Shown: positions 6,601 to 14,278 of the stretch, one piece after another
Layout: every line of letters starts with the position of its first letter
Numbering within the stretch: position 1 is the first letter of the stretch
Source of the DNA: Planctomycetaceae bacterium
GTDB lineage: Bacteria > Planctomycetota > Planctomycetia > Pirellulales > Pirellulaceae
Direction of reading: 5' to 3'
Assembly (NCBI GenBank): GCA_018660825.1
Contig: JABJJO010000139.1
Span: 1-34,187, forward strand
DNA: 34,187 nucleotides
Program-made: the position numbers and the translations under genes
The notes under the pieces: generated by a model
Told to the model about the DNA's origin: nothing
The model's database searches: none
Seen by the model: only the letters and a program-made list of their open reading frames with translations

Positions 6601-9408
6601 TCCATATAACCACCCATCGGGACCCCAAGTAAAGGCATTGAGAGTTTCATGCGTATCTTGATATCCCCAGCCGTCGAGTAACACTTGTGGTTCACTGTCG
6701 GGTACGTCGTCGCCATCACGATCGGGAATAAACAGCAGATAAGGTGCGGCACCGACCCAGACGCCACCAAATCCCACTTCGAGTCCACTGACTAGATTCA
6801 AGCCAGTTGCAAATACAGTTCGCTTATCAAAGGTGCCGTCACCATTGGAATCTTCAAATACCAGTATTTGATCTTGGCCTTTTCCTTCGGCAGCACGTTG
6901 CGGGTATTCATATGCCTCCGCAATCCATACGCGGCCTCGGTCATCTAAGGCCATGGCGATAGGTTGTTTGACGTCGGGTTCTGACACACAAACGGTCGCG
7001 GTGAAACCCGTTGGCATTTTCATTACAGCGACAGCTTCTTTGGCGGTCAGGCCACTGTGTGGGTAGTCGTCCGCGACCAGAATTTTTCGCGGTGGTCCCA
7101 TGCGAGCGGGTTGATTTTGATGAAAACGAAAATTGTCAAAATTGAGGTGTCCCCAACCGCCGGAGTGTTCGTCGACGAGTCGTATCATGATTTCAGCCCC
7201 TTGGACATCCATTAAATCCACGGCCACCTGTCTCATCTTTTCCGTATTCGTTCCTGTGCTGCGATAGATAACTTCGCCGCTGGGTTTGTGAATAAGTTCG
7301 ACTCGTGTTTCGGCGTGGCTACCACCATTAGATAGAAACGTTGCCCAGCGATGAGTGACTTTGAAAGGCGTTGAGGTAAGTGTCCCCTGGGGTTCATCGG
7401 CGACTTTTTCAAATCCACCAATCCAGTAATTACCTTGATGGTTGCTGTGCATATCCGTCCGGCGGAGGAAAACAGTGTCACCTTTGATCGGTTGTTCGGT
7501 AAAAGCTTTTCCGACAGCGCCCCAATCCTTAAGTGTGCCGAGTTCGAAGTCGGTATTGAGCGATTCACCCGCAGCATTTTGCGGAAGCACACCGTGAAGT
7601 TGTGCTGTATCATCGGCAGAGATCAGGCGAAGATAGTCGATGCCCGCCATATAGTTTTTGATGGCAACTGGATTTGCTCCGAGTATTTCAACGGTTACCG
7701 TGTTTACTCCCGCCTTTAGTTCTTCGGTTGGAAAGGTGAGTACACCAGTTGTAACGACATCAATTTCGTATAGATCGATTGGTTTTCCGAGTGGCTTGTT
7801 GTTTAAAGATAGCTGGACGATGCCATAGTCTTTGGCGCATGTCAGGACGATTTCTAGTTGGTACTTGCCAGGTTTTTCTGTGGGGACATCAAGATGTAGT
7901 TTGTCACCAGGCCGGGCAGCGGTCCACCACAAATGATCAACTCCGCTCCACGAGTCACCACTAAATTCTGCCATCGGTTGGCTGCGAGCTGTGCCACCGG
8001 TGGTTGTGAATTTGAGTCCTTCAGCTTCTAACGCTCCGGCGACCTTTTTAGTATTTTTGTCAATTGGAGATAGCGGTCCACGCAACGTTTGCACACCTTC
8101 AACAGCGCCGATTTTGGGCCCGATATATTTTTTGGGTTGGCTCGCCTTCCATGTTTCAAGGTCTACGGTTTCCGTAGTGTGCAGCAGAACATTAGCCCCT
8201 TTCATTCCGCCGACAACGAAGTCGAGTAGTTTATCGCCATTAACGTCAGCAACCGTTAGTTGTCGTCCAATCCCTGATTCATCATCAGCTAATTGAGGCA
8301 CCCAGTTGATGCCTTCTTTAGTACGTTCTAACTTAAACCAATAAACGACTGCTCCCGCGTCCCACATCGGGCTTTGGGCATGATGAGACCAATAGGTCTT
8401 GCCAGTAATAATGTCTTTAAGTCCGTCTCCATCGATATCCGCAAGGTTCACGGCATGCGGTTCCGTGAACACTAGTCCGTAGCGGTTTTGGGAAGGATGG
8501 TCGCCCATAATCAGGTGTTGTCGGAAAATTATCTTTCCACCATCCTGTAGTTGTTCATGCCAAGCGAGGCCATAGTTATGAGCCGATAGGCTAGTGATTA
8601 CGTCATTGTCACCATCACCGTCAACGTCGTAGGCAAACATATCCGCACCACCGGCTGCAAATTTGGCTGCGTGTAACTGCCAAGCAGGATTCTCTTTGGT
8701 GTTTTCTGGTTGTTCAAACCAGCCGCCGCGAAACAAGATGTCAAGGCGCTTGTCGCCATTGATGTCTCCCACGCCTAATCCATGTGTAAATCTGCTAAAA
8801 CCATCTTTCTCTGAGATTGAATAAAACGTCCAGGCCGACAACGGTTTTTCCCAATCAGGTGATGCATAGCCGAAATGTCCGCCATGATTACATATGAGTT
8901 CAGGGCGATCGTCACCGTTGATATCTAGGAATTGTGGCGATTCGTTACCAATATCATTAATAACCGCTGCTTTCGGCCAAGGCTTGTCGAGGCCATCAAC
9001 GCCTGGGTTGTGATAGAGCATCGCAGGGGATCCGGGCAGGCCTACGGTCAAGATGTCTTGGTGTCCATCATTGTCAAAGTCGTAAATCCACTGAAAGAAG
9101 TTATTAGCGTAACCTTTGCGTGGCTGTGCTAATGCTGGATAGATTTCCTTTTTTTCGGCGAACGTTGGACCGGCAAACCAGTATGGTCCGTGTACGAGGT
9201 CCATTTTGCCATCACCATTGATATCGCCGGCGCTGGCACCTTCACTGTAATAAACATCCGTCAACTGCTGCCGTTTAAAGTTGTGCAGTACGTATTCTTC
9301 TGCCGCGACCGGATCTGCGATCAATACAACAAATCCGATAGCAGAGGCGGCAATCGTGATTAATGAATTACGTTTGATGACGAACGATTGGTTGAAAATA
9401 GACATCAT
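3625..9408 (-). CDS. Giant secreted fusion: VCBS/FG-GAP propeller, carbohydrate-binding-like modules, membrane-bound-dehydrogenase domain, HEAT repeats, cytochrome c, DUF1080
   Basis: The protein has 1,927 residues from the ATG pair at 9408/9405; an upstream in-frame TTG at 9453 is less likely because it precedes the signal peptide. After a signal peptide (about 13-36) come seven FG-GAP/VCBS blades with Ca-binding DxNxDG-type loops (about 60-405). Next is a jelly-roll-like module starting near 465 and ending near 595, and a second galactose-binding/levanase-C-like module (about 605-765). A propeller of the Planctomycete 'putative membrane-bound dehydrogenase' type (TIGR02604, about 785-1180) precedes HEAT-like repeats (about 1190-1570) and a haem domain with CQRCH at 1621-1625 and a candidate Met ligand at 1715/1716 (TIGR02603). 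A C-terminal DUF1080 domain (about 1754-1922) follows. DUF1080 members include 3-keto-glycoside hydrolases. It probably acts in the periplasm or at the surface, oxidising or cleaving a sugar. It lies between the Gfo/Idh oxidoreductase and the senB-like gene. Confidence 0.88.
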   Translation of the reverse strand: MMSIFNQSFVIKRNSLITIAASAIGFVVLIADPVAAEEYVLHNFKRQQLTDVYYSEGASAGDINGDGKMDLVHGPYWFAGPTFAEKKEIYPALAQPRKGYANNFFQWIYDFDNDGHQDILTVGLPGSPAMLYHNPGVDGLDKPWPKAAVINDIGNESPQFLDINGDDRPELICNHGGHFGYASPDWEKPLSAWTFYSISEKDGFSRFTHGLGVGDINGDKRLDILFRGGWFEQPENTKENPAWQLHAAKFAAGGADMFAYDVDGDGDNDVITSLSAHNYGLAWHEQLQDGGKIIFRQHLIMGDHPSQNRYGLVFTEPHAVNLADIDGDGLKDIITGKTYWSHHAQSPMWDAGAVVYWFKLERTKEGINWVPQLADDESGIGRQLTVADVNGDKLLDFVVGGMKGANVLLHTTETVDLETWKASQPKKYIGPKIGAVEGVQTLRGPLSPIDKNTKKVAGALEAEGLKFTTTGGTARSQPMAEFSGDSWSGVDHLWWTAARPGDKLHLDVPTEKPGKYQLEIVLTCAKDYGIVQLSLNNKPLGKPIDLYEIDVVTTGVLTFPTEELKAGVNTVTVEILGANPVAIKNYMAGIDYLRLISADDTAQLHGVLPQNAAGESLNTDFELGTLKDWGAVGKAFTEQPIKGDTVFLRRTDMHSNHQGNYWIGGFEKVADEPQGTLTSTPFKVTHRWATFLSNGGSHAETRVELIHKPSGEVIYRSTGTNTEKMRQVAVDLMDVQGAEIMIRLVDEHSGGWGHLNFDNFRFHQNQPARMGPPRKILVADDYPHSGLTAKEAVAVMKMPTGFTATVCVSEPDVKQPIAMALDDRGRVWIAEAYEYPQRAAEGKGQDQILVFEDSNGDGTFDKRTVFATGLNLVSGLEVGFGGVWVGAAPYLLFIPDRDGDDVPDSEPQVLLDGWGYQDTHETLNAFTWGPDGWLYGCHGVFTHSNVGKPDTPNDPRTKLNAGIWRYHPVRHEFDIFAHGTSNPWGVDFNDHGQAFCTACVIPHLYHVIQGARYQRQAGPHFNAFTYDDIKTIADHRHYLGATPHSGNNRSDEAGGGHAHAGAMIYLGGAWPQEYRGQIFMNNIHGQRINMDTLQQNGSGYVGSHGPDFLLTGDRASQILNMRYGPDGQVYFIDWYDMQACHHRTADIHDRSNGRLYKITYGPSVKTKVDLQTFSNSDLITMLLNDNDWYVRHARRILQERAAVEPLTESELSQLIEIATTHKDDTRKLRAMWALHATRGISNETTMTLLADDNEYVRGWAIQLALENNDQPTALFLSTVTKLAATDSSPVVRLYIASTLQKINLEQRWDILTALVAHTADSKDHNLPLMYWYAAEPLASVDPERALTFGLSAGKTIPLVRDYMLRRIASSTGPESLAVLINGLSQVTDVNLQLTFLTSIRAALQGQRQVAAPAGWDQAFQPLSKHKDMRVRVQAIGLSVTFGDESARQAFRNMATADQIELGLRRTALLSLIGAKDPQLAPLLQSLIPIAGLRDVVLNGLAQYDHQATAPIILKAYQSFSTADKRLALATLCSRPTYAIALLNAMDQKQFSGKDLTADLVRQLSNLQNEEIDKLLNSNWGTVRSTATDKLKLIATYKQWFSEKIHDAPDLTLGRAIFAQTCQRCHQLYGVGNNVGPDLTGSNRTNLDYLLSNVVDPSAVMAKEYLPSVIITDNGRVLTGIVREETAKAITLQTADATVIIPINEIDERMLGKQSMMPDDQLKQFSKHQIRSLLGYLTAKKQVAMLATPATAAMLFNGKDFSGWSGNKDLWKVENGEIVGTSPGIKNNEFLVSDMIVGDFELTVQVKLMPNNGNSGIQFRSSVKKDGHAVGYQADIGEGWWGKLYEELGRALLWDKPSDQHVKVGQWNEYRIVAIGDQIKTYVNGNLCVDLDDPDGASEGILAFQIHSGGPMEVRFKDIKLVVPTKEK

Positions 9409-9486
9409 GGGCTTCCGTCGTAGGAAAATCTTAAACGCATGGTTAACGGACAACTTGGTCTTGAAATTGAAATCTGCGAACGATGT

Positions 9487-10617
9487 TTAGCACAAGGTGA
9501 ATTCAGGCAGTTTAACGACCTGTCCGCCTTGCATTGCAGATTCATGGGCACAGATTCCAACGCAGGTCCAATTGGCGCTGGTCACAGCATTTGGAAGCGG
9601 GTCGCGATTTTCGAGTAGGGCCGAGACAAATTCGTTGACAAGATGTGGGTGCGATCCGCCGTGACCACCACCTTGCACAAATGATAGATGATCGGCATCT
9701 TCGATTGTTTGGGTGAATTTTTGGATTTCGGCAGGAAGTAAATGTGCGAAATCCGGCACGCTGACACGTTCAGGTATTTCATGTTCGGCTTTTTTTGCAG
9801 TGTGAAGTACATGTTCGTCACCTTCGACTAGTGTCCATTCGAAGCTTTTTTTGGTGCCATAGACATCAAAACTTTCACGATATTGTCGAGCGGTGTCGTA
9901 CAGGAATCGCCAGATTTGAGCAGAGACGTCGCTGTCGGCTATTTTGATATGGCATGATTCAACAGCAAACGGGCTACCGGATTTTTCACGGATGTCATCT
10001 CGTACGGTTCCAGAACCAAAGCATGAGACATATTCCGCTTTGCCATCGACGAGTCCGAGAATAGGGCTGACGACGTGTGTTGCATAATGCATGGGAATCA
10101 TTTCTTCCCAGTACGCTGGCCAACCGTCCATATCCTGAGGGTGCGAGGCCTTCATGTATTGGATTTTCCCGAGTTCTCCGCGGGCGTAGAGATCTTTGAT
10201 ATAGAGGTACTCGCGACTATAGACGACAGTTTCCGCCATCATGTACTTGAGCCCAGTTTCGGCAACGAGGTTACAGATTTGATCACATTCTTCAATGGTG
10301 GTTGCCATCGGCACGGTGCACATTACATGCTTGCCAGCCTTTAACGCTTCTATGCTCATCCAAGCATGATCATCGATTGGGCTATTGATATGGACGAAAT
10401 CAACAGTGGGATCCGCAAGTACGTCTTCGAATTTCGTGTATCGCTTTTCAATTCCTAATGCATCGCCGACTTTGTTGAGTTCCACTTCATTGCGGCGGCA
10501 AATTGCAGCAACATTGGCATTTGGGTGCGCTTGATAAATGGGCAGAAATTCTGCTCCGAATCCTAAGCCGACCATTGCGACGTTGACAGGTTTTTGGTTA
10601 TTGGTTGTTTCGTTCAT
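9487..10617 (-). CDS. Gfo/Idh/MocA-family oxidoreductase (sugar dehydrogenase-like)
   Basis: The protein has 376 residues and no signal peptide. The Rossmann fold is clear: VAMVGLGFGAEF with the GxGxxG-type loop at 17-22 (GLGFGA), AAICRR ending the second strand, and INSPIDDHAWMSIEALKAGKHVMC before the motif normally reading EKP. Here that motif is TVPMA (about 101-105), so the usual catalytic Lys is replaced by Val, as in a subgroup common in planctomycetes. The C-terminal alpha/beta domain ends with GGGHGGSHPHLVNEFVSALL, typical of that subgroup. NAD(P)-linked oxidation or reduction of a sugar or cyclitol is likely, with unknown substrate. ATG 10617 was chosen because AGGGAT precedes it and the Rossmann strand starts ten residues later; ATG 10677 and TTG 10704 are possible but add non-conserved sequence. 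It is the first gene of the run down to 1434. Confidence 0.88.
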   Translation of the reverse strand: MNETTNNQKPVNVAMVGLGFGAEFLPIYQAHPNANVAAICRRNEVELNKVGDALGIEKRYTKFEDVLADPTVDFVHINSPIDDHAWMSIEALKAGKHVMCTVPMATTIEECDQICNLVAETGLKYMMAETVVYSREYLYIKDLYARGELGKIQYMKASHPQDMDGWPAYWEEMIPMHYATHVVSPILGLVDGKAEYVSCFGSGTVRDDIREKSGSPFAVESCHIKIADSDVSAQIWRFLYDTARQYRESFDVYGTKKSFEWTLVEGDEHVLHTAKKAEHEIPERVSVPDFAHLLPAEIQKFTQTIEDADHLSFVQGGGHGGSHPHLVNEFVSALLENRDPLPNAVTSANWTCVGICAHESAMQGGQVVKLPEFTLC

Positions 10618-10712
10618 GTCTGGAATCCCTGTGGGGAAAGCTTGTAATTTGAGGATAGTTTCCTTAGTCCAGTCCATTTTGACAGCGCAAAGCCGGTTTT
10701 TCAACTACGTAG

Positions 10713-10718
10713 ATTATA
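10713..10718 (-). promoter_or_regulatory. Candidate -10 element upstream of the Gfo/Idh gene
   Basis: A perfect TATAAT on the minus strand (ATTATA on plus) sits 95 bases before ATG 10617. No good TTGACA-like hexamer is seen 16-18 bases further upstream. An 8-base palindrome CTACGTAG lies just downstream at about 10705-10712. The 180-base gap to the upstream gene supports a separate transcript starting near 10706. Confidence 0.35.
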
Positions 10719-10797
10719 GATCGCCAAATGGAGTCTGGTAGGTTTTAGTTAATTTTTCCAACGTAGCTTCAGCCAAAGCAGTCACTAAGCGACGCAA

Positions 10798-11733
10798 TCA
10801 TTGTGCGAGTCGACGTTTCGGCTTGTTACGCTTGCGACGACTTGTGGGCATATGCGCCAGCAAGAAATCTATCACATCTTCCTGCACTATCTTCGCTCGG
10901 TCTTGACCGTTGAAATAGTGATCAGTTTCATACCAGATAGCATTTGAGTTTTTGCCAGCGGCGGCATGTAATGCTTTAGCGAACATGGGTGCTACAAGTA
11001 GGTCCAGAGTGACGTTAACCATTACTAATGGCCGCGGGGCAATTTTCCCCACATGGTCGGCAGGGTCTAACGATGGCCTAGCGATTTCAGGGTCGTCAGA
11101 CTCACGACCTGTAAAGAACACCGGAAACCCACCACCACCGACAAGCGCACCCATTACTTTGATACGCGGTTCATGTGCCACAAACGTAACGCCCGTTATT
11201 GCTCCCCAGCTAATTCCGACAAAAGCCAGACGCTCTGTGTCGACTTCTTTGCGTTGCATCAGATAATCAACGGCTCGACTGTAGTCTGCACAGTAATGTT
11301 CAAAACGGCGATAGTCCATTTGTTTGAGAACAAATGGATCTTTTTTATCGGGATGACGACGTTCCCCTCGGAAGGCTGAGTCGATTGTTAGGACGACAAA
11401 ACCGTTGTCTACAAATTGTTTTCCGATTTGCACTATGTAGTCAGTTTTTTTACTGCCGCCAGATCCGTACTGCAAAAATACCGTTGGGTGCTTTTCCTTT
11501 TCATCCTTGGGAATGTAAAGGAAGGCTGGCACGCGGTCTCCGTCAATTCCGTTGAATTCAACTCGTAAGTGAAGATGATCTGCCGCATCTTTGACGACAG
11601 ACTCGGTACCAGCTAGTGGTGCGGTATGATCTACTCGGAACGGAATCTCCGCACCTGCAGCGAAGCCAGTCAAAGAGGTATAGATGCACAGGAAAACGGT
11701 GATGGTGGTTTTAATGGCAATCGTGATCTTCAT
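10798..11733 (-). CDS. Secreted alpha/beta hydrolase (dienelactone hydrolase / acetyl-xylan-esterase-like)
   Basis: The protein has 311 residues. A signal peptide (hydrophobic 5-27, cleavage near GFAAGA) is followed by an alpha/beta hydrolase domain: FLQYGSGGSK oxyanion region (86-95), a GISWGAITG nucleophile elbow with Ser175, MVNVTLDLLVAP with the likely acid Asp244, and ETDHYFNG with His272. The C-terminus is very basic (about 297-311, SRRKRNKPKRRLAQ), which may serve a surface or polyanion interaction. The likely role is ester hydrolysis on a glycan or related substrate outside the cytoplasm. ATG 11733 has AGGGAT about 6 bases upstream. The gene is divergent from the PhoD-like gene and separated by 180 bases from the Gfo/Idh gene, so it probably has its own promoter. 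Confidence 0.85.
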   Translation of the reverse strand: MKITIAIKTTITVFLCIYTSLTGFAAGAEIPFRVDHTAPLAGTESVVKDAADHLHLRVEFNGIDGDRVPAFLYIPKDEKEKHPTVFLQYGSGGSKKTDYIVQIGKQFVDNGFVVLTIDSAFRGERRHPDKKDPFVLKQMDYRRFEHYCADYSRAVDYLMQRKEVDTERLAFVGISWGAITGVTFVAHEPRIKVMGALVGGGGFPVFFTGRESDDPEIARPSLDPADHVGKIAPRPLVMVNVTLDLLVAPMFAKALHAAAGKNSNAIWYETDHYFNGQDRAKIVQEDVIDFLLAHMPTSRRKRNKPKRRLAQ

Positions 11734-11798
11734 GCGGCATCCCTAGAAATGGAAAGCGATTCGTTCGAAGTGTCGTCTGCCAAAACATGGCTATGTTT

Positions 11799-11827
11799 AA
11801 GTTAAATCATTAAGTGTGGCTTGGCAA
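11799..11827 (-). promoter_or_regulatory. Candidate promoter for the 10798-11733 hydrolase
   Basis: On the minus strand TTGCCA (11827-11822), 17 bases, TAACTT (11804-11799). This gives a leader of about 60 bases before ATG 11733. It is found by eye and not strong at the -10. Confidence 0.28.
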
Positions 11828-11905
11828 CGGTATGGCGGGAACTCTGCTGGTCTGTTCAAACCACTCTGATTGAATCAACTTAAGGGACTGATGTAGTATG
11901 CAGAT

Positions 11906-11948
11906 TGTGATCACATTTGACATATTTTAGATCGTTGTGTGGTAAAAT
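11906..11948 (+). promoter_or_regulatory. Palindrome and possible promoter upstream of the PhoD-like gene
   Basis: A perfect 10-base palindrome TGTGATCACA (11906-11915) is followed directly by TTGACA (11917-11922, a perfect -35) and, after a long 20-base spacer, TAAAAT (11943-11948). The spacer is longer than ideal, which would fit a promoter needing an activator or torsion, but a chance match is possible. The palindrome could be an operator. Confidence 0.25.
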
Positions 11949-11995
11949 TGTGCATCCAAGCAAAAGTGAACTGATATTTCAGTGGAGGTGTGTTG

Positions 11996-13291
11996 ATGGA
12001 TCCTATTAGCCGACGAACATTTAGTGCTTCTGTGGCAACAGGAATTGTAACGGCAAGTACAGTGTCTGCAAAAACCAAGGCAGAAGCTCCCGTTGGCCCA
12101 ATGGTTGGACATGTCTCTAGCAGCCAGGCCATGCTATGGTATCGACCCAGTGAAGTGGGAACCTATAGCCTGACGGTTCGTGATACATCAGGAGCGCAGG
12201 TAACGCAGGCAACAAGCCAGGCTCTTGCTGATAATGACCGTTGTGTTACTTGGGAGCTTTCTGATTTAGAGCCTGCCACGCGGTACCGCTATGAAATTCA
12301 GTCCAACGGAAAAACGATAGTCGCGGGTGATGATTATTTCTTCAATACCGCGCCGCCTGATGATAGTAAATCAAAAATTTGTCTGGCATTCGGATCGTGT
12401 GCCAAGAATGACCCGCTGCCGTTGTGGACACAGATGGCAGACCGTGGTGCTGAGGGGCTTGTTCTATTAGGCGATACACCCTATATCGATTCCACTGTAT
12501 TGCAGATAGCACGCCAGAAACATCGTCAGTTTCTGTCGATTCCTGAATTATCGAAATTTATGCGGCAGCGTCCTGTGTGGGGTACCTGGGATGATCATGA
12601 TTTTGGCCGGAATGATTCCGATGGCAATTTGCCGGGCAAAGAAAATACCCGTCAGGCGTTTGTAGAGTATCGCGCAAATGAAGCCTACGGAGAAAAAGGC
12701 GAAGGGGTGTATACAAAGTTCCGTCAGGGGCCGGTGGAAGTCTTCTTACTGGACACTCGCTGGTTTGCCAGAACCGAGCCCTCACCGGTCGATGCTAAAA
12801 AACAAACGCTACTAGGTCATCGGCAGTGGGATTGGCTACGGAAAAGCTTACAGGAATCAACAGCACCCTTCAAACTGATCGCTTCCGGGATGATCTGGGA
12901 TAACAAACGCAATACGGAATCGGATGACTGGATGACTTACGTTCATGAGCGGACTGCATTGTTTGATTTTTTGGGTGAGAAAAAGATCTCCGGTGTTGTG
13001 TTGATCGGTGGTGATATCCATTGCTCCAGATTGTTGCGTTACAAAACAGAGCAACAAGTCGGTTATCCAATCCACCAGTTTATTGTTTCACCGATTCATG
13101 ACAGTACGATTCCTGCCCTGAATGTTCCTCATCCGGATTTGGTCCATGGTGCCGCAATTCCTCATGTATGGCTGCGGTTAGAAGTGGATTCCAGCGTGGC
13201 TCCAGCATCGTTGCATGCGGAATGGGTACAGATGAACGGTCGCAAAATGTGGGACCTTAAACTAACACAGCAACAACTGACGTCGACCTAA
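11996..13291 (+). CDS. PhoD-like alkaline phosphatase/phosphodiesterase family protein, Tat signal
   Basis: The protein has 431 residues. An N-terminal [12 protein letters not shown] twin-arginine signal (5-16) indicates folded export. A PhoD N-terminal beta domain (about 34-118, with a Trp/Tyr-rich [13 protein letters not shown] stretch) precedes the metallophosphatase domain. That domain has FGSCAKND (132-139, conserved Cys134), GDTPYID (159-165), [10 protein letters not shown] (198-207) and GGDIHCSR (338-345). These supply the expected Asp, Asn and His metal ligands. PhoD enzymes are Ca/Fe phosphodiesterases and monoesterases used in phosphate scavenging, or hydrolyse teichoic-type polymers; the substrate here is unknown. 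GGAGG at 11984-11988 sits 7 bases before ATG 11996 and decides the start over the in-frame GTG 11990. Its TAA overlaps the TAG of the convergent isomerase gene within CTAA. Confidence 0.88.
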   Translation: MDPISRRTFSASVATGIVTASTVSAKTKAEAPVGPMVGHVSSSQAMLWYRPSEVGTYSLTVRDTSGAQVTQATSQALADNDRCVTWELSDLEPATRYRYEIQSNGKTIVAGDDYFFNTAPPDDSKSKICLAFGSCAKNDPLPLWTQMADRGAEGLVLLGDTPYIDSTVLQIARQKHRQFLSIPELSKFMRQRPVWGTWDDHDFGRNDSDGNLPGKENTRQAFVEYRANEAYGEKGEGVYTKFRQGPVEVFLLDTRWFARTEPSPVDAKKQTLLGHRQWDWLRKSLQESTAPFKLIASGMIWDNKRNTESDDWMTYVHERTALFDFLGEKKISGVVLIGGDIHCSRLLRYKTEQQVGYPIHQFIVSPIHDSTIPALNVPHPDLVHGAAIPHVWLRLEVDSSVAPASLHAEWVQMNGRKMWDLKLTQQQLTST

Positions 13292-14247
13292 ATCGCACGT
13301 CCGGATTTCTTGCGGCTTTCCCGTTGCTGGTCTCTAAGAAAGTCTTTCTGAGTCTGTTGCAGGAGTGCGTAGAATAGTTGGTTCTGCCTGCCGAGTTCGG
13401 TGACTGGGTTAGCAGGGACTGTTCCCTGTTCGAGCATGATCCAGCCCGCGTAGTCAGATTTGACGAGCAATTGCATAAGTTCCTGGTTGGGATAATCGGG
13501 AAAATCTATTTCACGACAGTGAAGCGTCGCACCGAAACGGTCCCGCACGAGATTAAAATTATGCTCCAGCCCATCGCCCTGAAGATCCTGTGGATTGCAA
13601 TTCCAGCAGACGGCCACGTTGGGATGGTCAGCAATTTCCATAATTGCCTTGATGGTGGGCAATTCGGCACATTGCCCATGGACTTCTAAGCGGATTTGCT
13701 GTCCCCATCCCTCTCCAAATGACCCGAGTTCATTGAGAGCCATCCCGATTTGTTCAATGGTTTTTTCATGGGGGATATCATCATAGAATCGATCTGGTTT
13801 GACTTTAACACCGGTTCCACCGACGTCGTGACTCAACTTGATGAATTGCTTGGTACGTTCAATCGCTTGTTTGACAACAGCCGCATCGGGGTTGTCATAT
13901 CGTTCGTTACTGCCGATACCGACCAGAACGACTGCCGCGTCCGCAAATTTTTGCTGTACTTCCTTGCGTTGATCTTTGTTCAGTTCCGGTTCAACGCCAT
14001 GCGCGTGGGTTGTCCTTAGTTCAACCCCCTGAACCTTGGTTTGCTGGCAGTTCTCCAGCAGTGTATCCAACGCCCAGTCTTTTCCCCACTGATAGGTGAC
14101 GAGTCCAAATCGCATGCTGTTACCAGGCTTGATGATCCACTTTTTGGTCGGCCGCCCGGCAACCGCCAGATTGTGAGGCAGTAATATTGATGTGAGAATC
14201 CCTGCCGATGTCGCGGCACTTGATTTGATCCAGCTACGTCGGTGCAT
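13288..14247 (-). CDS. Sugar phosphate isomerase/epimerase-like TIM barrel, Tat signal
   Basis: The protein has 319 residues. It starts [16 protein letters not shown], a Tat-like twin-arginine signal with a hydrophobic stretch ending near NLAVAG, so it is probably exported. The rest matches the AP-endonuclease-2/xylose-isomerase-like fold: [14 protein letters not shown] on the first strand, [47 protein letters not shown] (metal-type Glu and His), [11 protein letters not shown], and WIMLEQG near the C-terminus. Members isomerise or epimerise sugars, and some relatives cleave 3-keto-glycosides. ATG 14247 is preferred over GTG 14253. AAGGGAT lies upstream at a longish distance. It is 31 bases behind the DUF1552 gene and is the last gene of the seven-gene run. 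Confidence 0.83.
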   Translation of the reverse strand: MHRRSWIKSSAATSAGILTSILLPHNLAVAGRPTKKWIIKPGNSMRFGLVTYQWGKDWALDTLLENCQQTKVQGVELRTTHAHGVEPELNKDQRKEVQQKFADAAVVLVGIGSNERYDNPDAAVVKQAIERTKQFIKLSHDVGGTGVKVKPDRFYDDIPHEKTIEQIGMALNELGSFGEGWGQQIRLEVHGQCAELPTIKAIMEIADHPNVAVCWNCNPQDLQGDGLEHNFNLVRDRFGATLHCREIDFPDYPNQELMQLLVKSDYAGWIMLEQGTVPANPVTELGRQNQLFYALLQQTQKDFLRDQQRESRKKSGRAI

Positions 14248-14278
14248 GTTCACAGATAGAATCCCTTATAGTTACAAG

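Noticed and set aside
6232..6609. 125-codon open frame on the plus strand
   Set aside because: It is antisense to the conserved dehydrogenase propeller of the giant fusion gene and has unusual composition.
9409..9453. N-terminal extension of the giant fusion from TTG 9453
   Set aside because: It adds 15 basic residues before two ATG codons that directly precede a good signal peptide.
13288..13291. Overlapping stop codons of the convergent PhoD-like and isomerase genes
   Set aside because: CTAA supplying TAA on plus and TAG on minus is a common outcome of tight packing and needs no special explanation.
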